Assembly: GCA_963281255.1 (NCBI GenBank)
Contig: OY725490.1
Location: 6,262,001-6,326,000, forward strand
Direction: 5' to 3'
DNA: 64,000 nt
DNA from: Aphrocallistes beatrix
Lineage: Eukaryota > Porifera > Hexactinellida > Sceptrulophora > Aphrocallistidae
Shown here: positions 1 through 11,300 of the stretch, in pieces
Numbering within the stretch: the first letter of the stretch is position 1
Layout: every line of letters starts with the position of its first letter
Position numbers and translations under genes: made by a program
Notes under the pieces: model-generated
Database searches by the model: none
What the model saw: the letters and a program-made list of their open reading frames with translations, nothing else
Told to the model about the DNA's origin: nothing

Positions 1-801
1 TAAAAGTGTTTGGTGCATTTGGGAACGGAAAAGGAGAGTTATCTGGTCCTAGAGGTGTTGTAATCGATAATGATAATCAAAGAATATTTATTGCTGACAA
101 GTATAATTCTCGTATTCAGGTTTGGAGTTTGGAAGGAGATTATTTGTCTGAGTTTGGAAGAGGTATTCTACAATCGCCATGGGGGATTGTAGAATTTTTG
201 TAAGATTGTAATTTTTGATAATTCTATTTACATTTCAGATTGCAGTGGACATTTCTTATCTAAATGGTGTTACAATGAATTTACTCTTGTAAATAAATCT
301 AAAACTTCTGAAGGATCTAAACCTGGTCAGTTGAATTATCCATCAGGTCTAGATATCGATGAAGAAGAGATATTTGTTGTTGAGTCTTCGAATCAACGTA
401 TTTCTGTTTTCGATTTAAATCTCAAATTCAAAAGAATTATGGCTTTTAACGCAATAGTTAATTCTTTTTGTTTGCGAGTGAGAAATAACACAATCTACAT
501 TGTAGAGATGACTGGTGTTATTAAACTATTTTCTAAAACTGATCAACTCCTGAAGACTATTCCAAAGCTTCTTGTCTTCTCTAATAATATTTATCATTTC
601 ACCTTTGATTCTCAATTGAACTTTCTTCTCACAGATTGGAGTAACAACTCTCTCTTCATCTTATCTCCAGAAGGAGATCTCATTCACTCAATCTCTTTTG
701 CTGAATTTAACCTAAAGAATCCATGTGGTATTGACATCAATAAAGATGGCTGTATAGTGCTATCCTTCCAGAAAGGTTCTAAAGCTTTTGCTATCTTTTG
801 A
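1..801 (+). pseudogene. NHL-repeat protein, 5'-truncated broken copy (copy A)
   Basis: This is the C-terminal NHL beta-propeller of the same family as the intact genes at 13178 and 15184. The window edge removes the coiled-coil half. The frame runs from base 1 to a stop at about 203, then resumes in another frame and ends at 801. Against the intact copies there is a 19-bp insertion near 188-206 that looks like a local duplication of the motif gattgta. The downstream half keeps every propeller blade and the family C terminus (GSKAFAIF). The inserted bases contain gtaag, and tttcag follows 40 bp later, so a tiny intron is conceivable, but the intact copies carry that tttcag as coding sequence. 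A frameshifted pseudogene is the simpler reading. Confidence 0.8.
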
Positions 802-1293
802 TCGTATTTCATTCCAAAACCTTTGTTACTAACTTTTGAATCCATTAACTATCTTAGTAAGCTTCTTAGTATTTTTGTAGTAGTGTGCTTTATATTATGT
901 ATATTTACTCTGATTTGGTGTACTATAATAGGGTCGCTCTCAAACCCTAATCTAGGCAATATATAATTAAGGACGACATACACAGTTAATGTTGATGAGG
1001 AGACAAGACATAAAAATGTCCAAAATGATCGGGCTAAGAAAAGATCGCGATCTTCCATTCGATCGTTCAACAAACAAAAGATCGCTGATCCTAATGCCCT
1101 ATTTTCATGATATGTCTCAGGCTGAGGAGTTCCACTTCTCTATTCTCCTGTTCCTCCTCCATATGATTAGTCCGATTATAACAACAGAGGAGTTTGATAA
1201 CATGGACATAGTAAACTCTGGATCTGTGATTGGTGGTAGGACTAATCCAGTCAGATACTTAACTGATAACTCATTCAACGTGAATCTTTTGAC
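802..1293. other. Intergenic, no supported gene
   Basis: The 3' flank of NHL copy A. Its first 60 bases resemble the flank after the broken copy at 19956. Overlapping ORFs of 74 and 106 codons on opposite strands show no recognisable domain and are probably chance. Confidence 0.5.
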
Positions 1294-1376
1294 GGGGACG
1301 CTGCATTAGTTCGAATCTCAGGGTTGTCACTAGTTCGAATATCATAGGTTGTCATTAGTTCGACTCGGTTTTTGTT
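1294..1376. repeat. Left terminal inverted repeat of the MULE
   Basis: Contains three spaced copies of the core tagttcga(a/c)t(c/a), separated by ggttgtca. The reverse complement of 3950-4023 matches nearly base for base. Confidence 0.8.
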
Positions 1377-1951
1377 AATTGATTTATGAGAATACGAGTG
1401 TGTAAATATTCCATATCATTTCAATATGCATGGCCGTAGACAAGGTGGGGCTTGAGGGGCTCAGCTCAAGTCAGTGATGTTTTTGCAAATCTTTGAAGTG
1501 GGGGAACGGTCAACTTTTCAAGTATCTGATTTATTGATTTTTGAAGCGAAATTTTGGGTTATTGACGCAATCAGATAGGTATTTATAATATTAAATATCA
1601 ATTTGTGTCTGACTTTGTCACTCTTTAAGAGTGCACTTCCCAAGAATCGATGATACAATGACAACAAAACAATAGTACATCAAAAGAATACCCGAGATCG
1701 GACGTGAAGCGTTCGCAACTGCGTAGCGCGAGCAAGCGAAGCGCGCTAGTGCGTACAAAATAATTTACAGGGACAACAGGATAAATAATATGCGTAATAA
1801 TTTGACAGGGACAACAAGATACATATTAAATAATATGCGTAATAATTTGATAGGGGACAACATGGTGTTCACTATGCGTTACATAAATAACTAACAAGTG
1901 AATAAATTTAATTAACTTTAAGGGTAGGTGAAGTATCAATCACTCGTAGCA

Positions 1952-2353
1952 TTAAGATGTATATATTTGGAAACTGTTTTCAATTGGGGTACGACACACC
2001 GGGCAAGGTAGCCCTAGTTCCTCGATTTGCTTGCTACATCCAGTACAACAATTTGCATGTCTGCAAGGTAAGAAAATCCAAGTTTCTACTCGATGATTCA
2101 GACAAACAGCACATGTATTCGTATTATTAGGCAATAATTCTTCCTCTACTTCTGACGCTTCTGAAACATCTGAATATTCTATGTCTACTGAATTTATATT
2201 TCCTATTGTGTCACTCATCGCTCTCAGGTATTCCAAAGGTGTATATATGCCCGTTGTTAACTTATGTTTACAAACTGCGCGACGCTCATCATTGATAATG
2301 TTTTTTTCTTTTTCTTGGACGGCTGATTTCCATTCCACGACAAACCCTCTCAA
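1952..2353 (-). CDS. C3HC4 RING-finger protein encoded in the MULE
   Basis: The C-terminal half is a RING finger of the IAP/MULAN-like type: Cys-x2-Cys (CAVC), a CRHAxCC core with Cys and His ligands, Cys-x2-Cys (CTGC), then Cys-x2-Cys (CPVC). RINGs of this type act as E3 ubiquitin ligases. The open frame starts with TTG, not ATG, and overlaps the 3' end of the transposase frame by 65 bp. It therefore reads more naturally as the C-terminal domain of one transposase-RING protein split by a one-base frameshift. The transposase frame drifts into basic residues and stops, while this frame continues with a sensible helix (about residues 2-40). The likely slip is in a GGG run near 2345-2347. It could instead use an unseen intron. 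Confidence 0.65.
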   Translation of the reverse strand: MRGFVVEWKSAVQEKEKNIINDERRAVCKHKLTTGIYTPLEYLRAMSDTIGNINSVDIEYSDVSEASEVEEELLPNNTNTCAVCLNHRVETWIFLPCRHANCCTGCSKQIEELGLPCPVCRTPIENSFQIYTS

Positions 2354-3542
2354 TCTCGTTATCTGTATCAGCGATTATTTCGTTTAAAATTGCCATGAAG
2401 TTCCATATTCTTGGATGGCTACAAATAATTCTCGCTTTGAGCTTAGCGTGGTAGCTTTCGGCTCCATTATTAGTTGTAATATCTGAATCAAATATCGATA
2501 GTTCTTCTGCACTTATTTGACCGAGCCACCTTTTTCTAAAGTATTTCTTTAGACTTTGTAATCGCAAGTTATCAGAGAGATCAGGAGACTGTAAGAGGTT
2601 ATAAGTCTGCTCTATAGCATTAGCTGGCAGAAAGGGGATAGCCATTAAACAGCGTACATATGTTGCAAAGTCGTGATTTTCATAATACGTCTGTGCGAGA
2701 CCGATCTTCTGAGTTTTTTGCCAAATACGCTTAGTAAAATGAAACCAGCAGCCAAAATTTCTTACATTTGGATAAGCTTCTTTGAATGCATTCCTTGGAG
2801 CTGCTTCCCAGTCTGACATCGATACTAGAGGCTGAAAATGGGGTACAAGGGTGCGGATCTCATGTAATACTGCCTTATATAGTTCTTGGTCTTTATTTGT
2901 CATCAGACAATGTATACCAGGTAAAGAATAACGACCAACAGTTATAAAAATCGTCCACAGCTGATAAAATTGGACAGGTACCGTATAAAAAGTCCCATCA
3001 AATTGAATGCTACTTATTTGTGGTAAGGAATCTTTCAGTTTATTTGAGAAGAAAATTATTGCAGTATGGTTATTCACAGACACACTGCTTCTACAAAACT
3101 GCCCAAACGTCGTAGTCGGTAGCATCTCTGAAAATTCGGTAGCATTTGCTGGAATCTTAGGCTGTAACATTATTCTGGAGCGATACATGGAAGATTCACA
3201 TTCGCTAAATGAGACACTTGATCCAGCCGAATCTTCTCTTGTCATGTCATCAAAAATCTTGCGTAAGCTATCTTGCGAATTTCGAGCCTTAATTTTGCAT
3301 TTCGATTTTAATTCATAAGATGCACTTTTGTATTCTACTAATCCGTGGTTATGTGAGGCAATCGGAGAAATCAAGTTTGTATCCATATCCAACTTCGCCG
3401 TCGCTTTACAACCATCCCTGAAGGGAACGCATTTCAAATAAGTTTTGTTTTCTTTTACTTTGCATTTCAGATATTTGTGCTCATCTGTTGTTGTAAAGAC
3501 TCGCCCAATGTGACGTCGATAATAGCCAATTGTGTATTCCAT
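2289..3542 (-). CDS. MULE transposase with N-terminal FLYWCH zinc finger
   Basis: The 417-codon ORF starts at ATG 3542. Residues 1-67 form a FLYWCH-type DNA-binding zinc finger (Cys38, Cys45, His64, His66). Residues 175-370 form the RNase-H-fold MULE core: first Asp in QFDGTF (D182), second Asp in MSDWEAA (D244), the MULE-typical Cys-x2-His insertion (C265, H268), and the catalytic Glu in NNGAESYH (E362). All key residues are present. The protein is expected to bind the element ends and catalyse cut-and-paste transposition. It ends shortly before the overlapping RING frame, with which it was probably once fused. Confidence 0.85.
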   Translation of the reverse strand: MEYTIGYYRRHIGRVFTTTDEHKYLKCKVKENKTYLKCVPFRDGCKATAKLDMDTNLISPIASHNHGLVEYKSASYELKSKCKIKARNSQDSLRKIFDDMTREDSAGSSVSFSECESSMYRSRIMLQPKIPANATEFSEMLPTTTFGQFCRSSVSVNNHTAIIFFSNKLKDSLPQISSIQFDGTFYTVPVQFYQLWTIFITVGRYSLPGIHCLMTNKDQELYKAVLHEIRTLVPHFQPLVSMSDWEAAPRNAFKEAYPNVRNFGCWFHFTKRIWQKTQKIGLAQTYYENHDFATYVRCLMAIPFLPANAIEQTYNLLQSPDLSDNLRLQSLKKYFRKRWLGQISAEELSIFDSDITTNNGAESYHAKLKARIICSHPRIWNFMAILNEIIADTDNEIERVCRGMEISRPRKRKKHYQ

Positions 3543-3689
3543 AAAAAAATTAGTAGAAATTAATACTTTGGAGATGTTACAAAAATATTATATAGTGAAT
3601 TTATGTTGCTATTGTTCTCACTATTCTTGATGAGAGACATAACAAAATCCAAACTCATCACCGTAAGGTTTCAATACTATAGAATGTGA

Positions 3690-3975
3690 AACCTACAAAA
3701 CCGAGTCGAACTAATGACAACCTTAGTAAAATCGAGTCGAACTAATGACAACCTTAGTAAAATCGAGTCGAACTAATGACAACCTTAGCAAAACCGAGTC
3801 GAACTAATGACTACCTTAGTAAAACCGAGTCGAACTAATGACTACCTTAGTAAAATCGAGTCGAACTAATGACTACCTTAGTAAAACCGAGTCGAACTAA
3901 TGACAACCTTAGCAAAACCGAGTCGAACTAATGACTACCTTAGTAAAACCGAGTCGAACTAATGACAACCTATGA
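3690..3975. repeat. 31-bp tandem array (about nine units) inside the MULE right end
   Basis: The unit is ttagtaaaa(c/t)cgagtcgaa followed by ctaatgac(a/t)acc, repeated about nine times with a few two-state sites. The core cgaactaatga matches the inverted-repeat core, so the array is an amplification of the terminal motif, plausibly a set of transposase-binding sites. Confidence 0.85.
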
Positions 3976-4198
3976 TATTCGGACTAGTGACAACCCTGAG
4001 ATTCGAACTAATGCATGCACCCCATCAAGTATTGACTTGATTTATGCTATTATATTACATTAGTGTATTATACAATTGTGGGCGGAGTAATTATGTCTCC
4101 CGCGCAACAGTGCCATCACGGGACCACCCAACACAAGTAATTCCTGTTATAAAATATAAAATACACGAATAAGAACAGTTAAAAGATAAATTTTAGAA

Positions 4199-5725
4199 AT
4201 GAACACCGTTGATAAGTTTATTGGGATACGTTATCCAATTGAATTTTTAGATAAAGTACTAGCAGTACTAAAATTTCCTGGAAAATACAAACAGTTCCTT
4301 TACAAGGTGTTAGCATGGATGCTGACATACTACTTCTACTTCGCTCTTTATTACTGCTACACTCTGCTCGGTTCTGTCAAAGGAACTCTCAATCCGCCAT
4401 GCATTTTCTAAAATGAAACAAAAGACCCGTCCATTGCAAACTCAACTCAGAATAAAAACTGCTCGGCCTGGGAACCATTCGTTGGAGACCATGGGAATAC
4501 TCTGCTGGGTGCGCTTGATTTTGTTGCTTTATTCTCGTTTGCAAGCCTAAATTTAATAATGGGAAATCTCGCGGATCATTTTGACTACCGCTACAACATC
4601 TGCTTTACTGAGTTGGCTCTGTTCCTCTATTCCACTCTATTTGGATCTGGCTATTATTTCGGAATCCATTCTTTCCCCTACTACGTGTTCGTACAAATTT
4701 TGCTAGGACTTGGTGGCTGTGGGATGTGTGGGTGTCTGGGGGTTCTTGGAAAGTGGTTTGATGGAAAGAGAAGTGGCATTATCATTGGCATATGGTCCAC
4801 TTCGGCTCCAGTAGCCCGAATTATTGGTAGGCCTCTTTCCAGTATCTGGTCGGATTACGCGTAGGGTGCTTCTTTCTACTCTGCATCAATAATTACTGCC
4901 ACTGCTACCATTCTTGCATTTCTATTTCTAGTCCCTGGTCCGAAATACCTCCATCACAATGAGAAAGAATCCATACTCACTCCAACTCCAAAAATGAATA
5001 GAAACAGAAAACAAAAACCTAAAGAGAGAGGGATCTTCATCTGGAAAGCCCTTCGTATCCCAGGGGTTGTGGAATATACTACAATCGCGCATTTTTTCAT
5101 TTATAGTGCCTTCTATTGTTCATTTTTCTGGTTTCCGTATATCATCAAACATTCGGAGATAGAAGGAGTTTCTTATGCAACCTCGATTTCTTCCATCTTT
5201 TCGATTGTCTTTGACTTAGGTGCCATGGCAGGGGTAGCTACAGGAGGGGGGCTGTCCTGCTTACTGGCATCCCACTCAATCGTCATTACACTCTACTCAT
5301 ACCTCTCCATCCTGTTGCTCTTCTGCTACTACCTCCTCTACACGGTTAAGCTAGTCTACAACCTGGTGATACTCTTCTCTATAGGATTCACTTTGGGAGG
5401 AGCTTTCGCGATCATGGCTCTCTCAATCCCAGTAGCTCTGAGCAACCAAAAGTCCTTGAAAGGTAATCCCAACTCGGTTGGTACTATTGTAGGTATCATT
5501 ACTTTTTTCATTGGGGGTGGATTCGGAGGCTTCCTACCGGGCTATCTAATACAATTCGGGATTCCAGCAGTTCTTTTCTTCATCATGATGAATGCCCTGT
5601 TCTCTGGTATCTTCATAACCAAGATTACCTTCATAGATTGCTGCAAGCTAGTGAAGAATATCTACTCTTGTCTGATGTGTAACCGTCATGTTTATGTCCT
5701 ACACACAGACAGTATTGATGTGTAG
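4199..5725 (+). pseudogene. SLC37-like sugar-phosphate transporter (MFS), two in-frame stops
   Basis: One continuous frame of 509 codons runs from ATG 4199 to the stop at 5723-5725, interrupted only by TAA at 4409-4411 and TAG at 4862-4864. The translation has the hydrophobic segments of a 12-TM major-facilitator protein. It carries SLC37-like features: ADHFDYRY after an early helix, a GNWFDGKR-like loop (KWFDGKRSG), IIIGIWSTSAP, and a C-terminal GGFGGFLPGYL. Family members exchange glucose-6-phosphate or related sugar phosphates for phosphate across ER membranes. The second stop stands where relatives have Trp (TGG to TAG). With no indels, the inactivation looks recent. Stop recoding is unlikely because neighbouring genes use both codons as ordinary stops. 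Confidence 0.75.
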
Positions 5726-8359
5726 TTTGTCGTAGTTTGTTGTAGATTGATAAATATCTAGGACTGCTATTTTAGAGTTGTTAGACTATTAGTATACTTC
5801 TTGTCCCTAGATTTTACAACTTGTGATATGTTTTGTGCTAAAAATAAAAAGACATACAATATAGAGATACAATATTGATATAATGGCATATAGTACTATA
5901 TTTCACTAATCAATTATTAGACTTCTCAAATCTAGTATATTATTCAATGCGAAATTTTTTTCTTTAAAGAATTCGATAAAATAAAATAATTTAACAGAAT
6001 TTTCGATTTAACTATCAACTACTTGTTTATAATATTACAGAAGGCAATATCATTAAGTCCGGCCTGGTTCATACTATTGTGCAGATAAGTGTCTCAAGTC
6101 TCCATAACTTGATTAGGATCGCTCAGCTTTACATGTGGTGCCTGGGGAGTAAGGTAAATGCAGTCAAAGATTGAAAAAATCATTATTATTCTCAACATAT
6201 CATTCCCATTTAGTGGCTTTATGAAATCTTCCACATATTTTAAAGTAATTTGTTTTGTTTCAGCAAAGTTGTACATATGATCAGTAGCGGCTCTACGGGG
6301 GGGGCCTGGGGGGTCATGCCCCCCCCCCCAAATAAAGTTATAGAGTTGCTTTCTACCTTTTGTCTTGATTTAATGCATCAAAATTAATGAATAATAAGAT
6401 AAATTAGGCAAATTATTGCTCCTTAGATGGTTTGAAAATTTCCTGGGTTGCAACTTGCAAGCCCCCACAGAACCCTTATTTGCTCGCTTCGCTCGCTCAT
6501 GATTCCTCCAAACCAAAATCCTGGCTACTGGCTACTCCTACATTAACACTGGTTTTCTCATTCTAGGATAGTCGAATTTAAGTTGGCCCCCTACTAAAAG
6601 CTCTGGTTCCGCCATTCCTTTGACCAATTTCAGATGCAATACCACAATTACTAATGTCCTCGACATAGTATTCGCATACATATGTCCAATTTAGTCTTGC
6701 CGCCTTTCCATTTTTTTCTGCGAAACTTTTGAGAATCAATTAAAGCTCGATTCAAATTCATATTTTCATAAAGCCCTGTTGCATGGTATTCTGAGGTAAC
6801 ACTAACCCTGTGATCATGATGCGATCATTTACATAGTTCTAATTTTAAAGTGTCCGGACAAAAGTATTCGACCCCCACGAAAACTTCCATACAAATAGTA
6901 TTAAAGTGAGTCTATTCATAAAGGAATATGCACTCAAACAGTAATAAATACTCTATTGTGTGTTTCAACTTCGTAATCTACACATTCTAATTACTCATAA
7001 TCGTGAGCTTCAACAATTCTAACTCCCAAGTTTTAAAATATTTATCCTTGACCTGATGCTACTTGTCCCTAGTCACGGCCATTATATTTTATGGTTATTA
7101 GTGACACAAAGTGGCACAGGTTCATAATTTTGTACATGTGAAGATTGATAAAGGTGGAGGCAGATGTTTATTCATCAATAGAACCCAATATATACATATA
7201 ACAGGATTGAATATCTAAAGTTCTATAAACGGTTTCCTTGAAAAATATCAGATGCATAAATAATTGAATTATAACATGTTTAAAAAATATTCCTAACCAA
7301 TTAAAACGTAGTTACAATTATTAGACTTCGAAAGTCACCACACACAGCTAAGGTTCTCCTTTGTAATTACTTCTGCAATTGGGTACAGATTACAAAACAG
7401 GTGTTGCGCATCTTTGGGCAATGAAATGTGCGTATATATGAATTGAAATTAGCTAATAAATAAAGTTAACCCAGTAAATAGGGCATACAAAAACAGCTTA
7501 CGACCAACAGGATACAAACTACTATACGTATAAAATAAGATGGACTATAATATTTCAATCGAAAGATTAAAAGAAACACGAAAGATATCTTGGCGTTTAT
7601 ACTACTCTATCCAATACCCGCTATACTTATCCAATTCCTACGGTATATTGATTTAATTTCACCACTGAAAATTATTTAGGATCAATTTTATGAAGTTCAG
7701 ATTTAATAACGCTACAATCTCAAACTTTATTCGATTGTGACCAATTTATGTTCTCTATCATGATCCAACTCATACCTGAATTCGTGTTTTTATAAAATCC
7801 TTTCCTTCTTGATTTCTTTTCGCCAAGATAGTTAGTTAGTCGCAAAACCTGACTCCATAACCATTTTAATATTTAAATTGTTAATGTAAAATCTTATGAC
7901 AATGTTAGGAAATTTAATCTTTTTACTGTAGGCAGAATGAATATGTATAAGAGTTTGTATTAGAGATGAATTTGAATCGATCTCGTATCTAATCATTTCA
8001 TCTCATATCGTACAACCTAACACAAGTGCAATTTACACGAATCTATTCGAAACTATCCCTATCTCCTCATGTGAGTTGAATTCGTTCATATTAATTGATT
8101 ACGTATTAACACTAACAGGTTTACTAGTGCTCGACAAAATCATAATTTGGTTGTGGTTATCCTAGCCACCATTTTATTTTTTCTGGAACCACCAAATTCT
8201 AAAAAGGCTTCTATGTATGGGTACTCCTTAGTTCCTGGAGATTTGTTAAGCGATTTTTCCTATTAACTGTTATCCTAATTAAGCGGAGTAACTGTACTAC
8301 ATCTAGTCTTGTTTTTCAAACTTTTGATTTTATACTCCCCCTTTTTAGAGTCTAAAGAA
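5726..8359. other. Intergenic, mostly unassigned AT-rich DNA
   Basis: No supported gene in 2.6 kb. A 60-codon minus ORF at 6094-6276 has no recognised domain. A MITE-like repeat lies at 6282-6617. The rest is AT-rich with no clear structure. Confidence 0.5.
6282..6617. repeat. hAT-MITE-like dispersed repeat
   Basis: It starts cagtagcggctctac followed by long G and C runs, and ends with the inverted partner gttccgccatt. This is the cag(t)ggcgg... terminus seen in the better preserved element at 56128. The target-site duplication is no longer recognisable. Confidence 0.45.
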
Positions 8360-11300
8360 ATGGCAAAAACTCTTGAAGAATTATCAGAGCTTGTCGAAGT
8401 AAGCGATCAGTTGTCACCTGATAATGTCCAGAAGTTGACAGCATTACTGAAAATACCATCCGCATTCGTTGACAAAGTTACAGATGGTACAACGCTTCTA
8501 TCTGCATTGCAAGACTGGGGTGAACATGATCCATCTCTGTTCTACGAAGGCCTGAAAGCAATAGGAAGATCCGACCTGTTGGAAAGAGCCCAGAAGTATC
8601 CATGGTTAGTTTCAGGAACTTCCATTGAACGAGAAAAGGAAATTTCTGTCCAAAGTCTCATATCAGTTTTGAGAAACGAACTCACTGACAGAGATTGGCA
8701 TCGAATCAAATTACTCCGTCCCACTATTAATGTGTCCATGCCATTTGATGCCAAGTTGAAATTTCTCCTTCAGAACGATTATATCGCCGCTGACCTAGCT
8801 CCATTAACTAATCTAATGTCAGCTATTAAACGTGAAGATGTTGCAAATAATGTTGAGAAACATCAGCAGTTTTTTTCTCAGAATCCTACCTTGGTGTCAA
8901 ATTTCGCAAAACTTCTCAACGCTGTCGAGAAAGATATTACTAAATGGAATGTTTCCCTCATGAAATACCTGGAGATTCAGAATTTAAAAGTGCAGCAAAT
9001 GCTTGATGACGAAGAAAAGGTAGACCTCGAATCCGTTTTCGTACCTCTGACGATTATCAAAGAGAAACCCAGATTAGTAATTCCAGAGGACGAGACTACC
9101 TATAATGAAATTGCATTTATGGGTAAAATCGCCAGGAAAGAAATCGACATCACACCTGTCGATTTCGACAATGAGTTAAAGGAGTATTTTCCCTCAAATC
9201 CGGAAATATGGTGCCTCATCGGAAATCCTGGCTGTGGCAAGACGTTTCTTTGTTATAGGATAGGCCTTCGTTTCGGTCAAAGCAAACTTCCAAAATTCTC
9301 CTTCGCTGTTTCCATTCCGTGTCGAAATGCAGAATGGCACCAAATGGAACAAAGCAAAAAAGTGTCTGTCGGCATAAATGAGGATTTTATTCAAAACTGG
9401 CTATGCTTATCCATGCCAGTCGATGCCAGCTGGCGTTCAGACCTTTCGAGACATCTCATCGATTCAGACGGTGAAGGACTTCTGATTATCATCGACAGTA
9501 TTGACGAGTACACCAAAGAAGTCCCCTTCGATCAGACACTCCTCTACCTTCTCCTCACGAGAAAAGTCCTAAAATCCTCCACTATCCTCGTGACGAGCCG
9601 TCCAGGTGCTTATACAACAATTTCCTCCAACTTCCAACTCAGCATCGACCGCTTTTATCAGATCCTCGGATTCTCTCCTGAGAACCGAGACCTCTACTTC
9701 CGCATCCAACTGCCAGAAAAGAGGAAATTGGATCAGTTGAAGAGTTTAATCCACCTCCACGATGATATGAACCCGCTCTCTCTCGTGCCAGTAAACGCGT
9801 CACTATTCGCAGCCCTCGTTCGCGAAAATGATGATGTGAGCGCGTTCACCCTCACACTCCTGTATACTGAGTTGATCAGTTACCTCATCAGGCGACAACT
9901 CTCACGTATGCACTTGAAGTACCTTGCCAAGAAACAATTGTTTCCTCAAATGCATCCAGATGTAGTGGATTGTTTGCATCGCATCGGCGAGGTAGCCTAT
10001 CTCGGAGTGTCCAGTCGAGAACTGACCTCCACGAAGGACATCCTCCTTAAAGTGGACGGTGTAGATCAGGCGTGCCAGTGCTTGGGCCTGGCAGAAGAGC
10101 ACATTAAGAAGCTCCCTCATGGCAAAGTGGTCCGTGTGTGGTGTTTTTCCCACCTGACCATTCAAGAGTATGTCGGTGCCAACTGGTTGCGCAATTGTTC
10201 ATGGGGGGACCAATGCCTAAGCACTCGCTACATTGTCAACTCCGATGACAACTTTTCAGTGTTTAAGATGGTGGTGAGGTTTGTGTGCGGTTTATTGTCC
10301 GACGATGCAGACTTGATTCTTTCCATCCTGTACAAATTCCTTCCAACGAATGCAGTTAACATGATTCAGATGCCAATGGTGTGGCAACTCAACTATAATT
10401 CCCAATTTTTCAAATATTCGGGCTGTAAGGAATTAACTCGAGATTTGCTAGTTTTGTCTGAAATGCTCTTTGAATGCGACTCCAAATCGGTTTTAAAATC
10501 ATTTCGGAAATTCCGTCGTTACCTTCCTCAGTCGCTATACTTCTATTTTGATGATTCCATATCTCCTAACGAGTGGAAGTGTTTCTTAAAGTCACTACAT
10601 CCACTCTGTTCCATACAACTAATACATTTCGATACGCGCTACTTCTCTTTGTCTCAGTTCAGATCATTACTGGAGCACCTGCATACTTGTTCTCTATTCT
10701 ACTTAGCAGTGATATTATATGACATAAAATTTTCTACTCTCTCTTCTTACAACGAAGTCCTCGAAGAGATTCAGCTACCTCCTGGAACTAAGCTTAGTTT
10801 GGAACTTAAGTTTTGTGAACTCACAGACAGTGACTCAGCTGTTCATGTGTCCTATCCTCAAATTCTCAAAATATCCACGAGTTTGCATTTATATCATACA
10901 CAATTCCCGCCTAAATTTCTTCTGCAAATAGGGAATCAATTGAATTCCACTGATAACTTGCACTTTTGTCCCAGAGTCCCCGAAGAATACCGAACTTTGA
11001 TTCCACTTCTCTGCCCTGTGCAGGAACAACCGAAGAATATATTTCAAAAACTTATAAATTGGTCCAGCCGTACCAGTTCCATCGGCCCTGCTGCCACACA
11101 GCTGACTGGTCTCCATCTCTATAAGATCAGAATATGTGAACAGCAAATACAAACGCTGCTCCCTCTACTCTCCAATCTACAGGAGATATCATTGGACGGA
11201 ATAGATACATGCTTACTACTACCTCACCTCTGCAATTTATCCGGACTCACATACATACATCTATATTATCCCTACTTTGCACCTAAGGCCAACGCACATA

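Larger units (their letters stand above)
1294..4023 (-). mobile_element. Mutator-like (MULE) DNA transposon with transposase and RING ORFs
   Basis: The ends are inverted repeats: about 80 bp from 1294 (ggggacgctgcattagttcg...) is matched in reverse complement by about 70 bp ending at 4023 (...cgaactaatgcatgcacccc). The right inverted repeat is extended inward by a 31-bp tandem array that the left side lacks. The two coding ORFs are on the minus strand. About 570 bp between the left end and the RING stop is non-coding and contains a short GC-rich motif (gcgagcaagcgaagcgcgc near 1718) and a doubled aataatttgacagggacaac unit. I could not find matching 9-bp target-site duplications next to the ends, so the exact termini are approximate. 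The element could be mobile or recently dead. Confidence 0.75.

Noticed and set aside
188-250. Mini-intron in NHL copy A (gtaag ... tttcag)
   Set aside because: The intact paralogues carry the tttcag region as coding sequence; a small duplication explains the extra bases.
989-1309. 106-codon ORF before the MULE
   Set aside because: No domain, and an opposite-strand ORF overlaps it; it also runs into the transposon end.
3690-3975. CRISPR-like direct repeats
   Set aside because: Units are contiguous without unique spacers and match the transposon ends; the DNA is eukaryotic.
4409-4864. Stop-codon recoding in the transporter
   Set aside because: Other genes here end in TAA, TAG and TGA in the ordinary way, so recoding has no support.
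8309-8359. N-terminal extension of the NLR
   Set aside because: It begins with TTG and adds a hydrophobic stretch unlike the death-fold start; ATG 8360 fits better.
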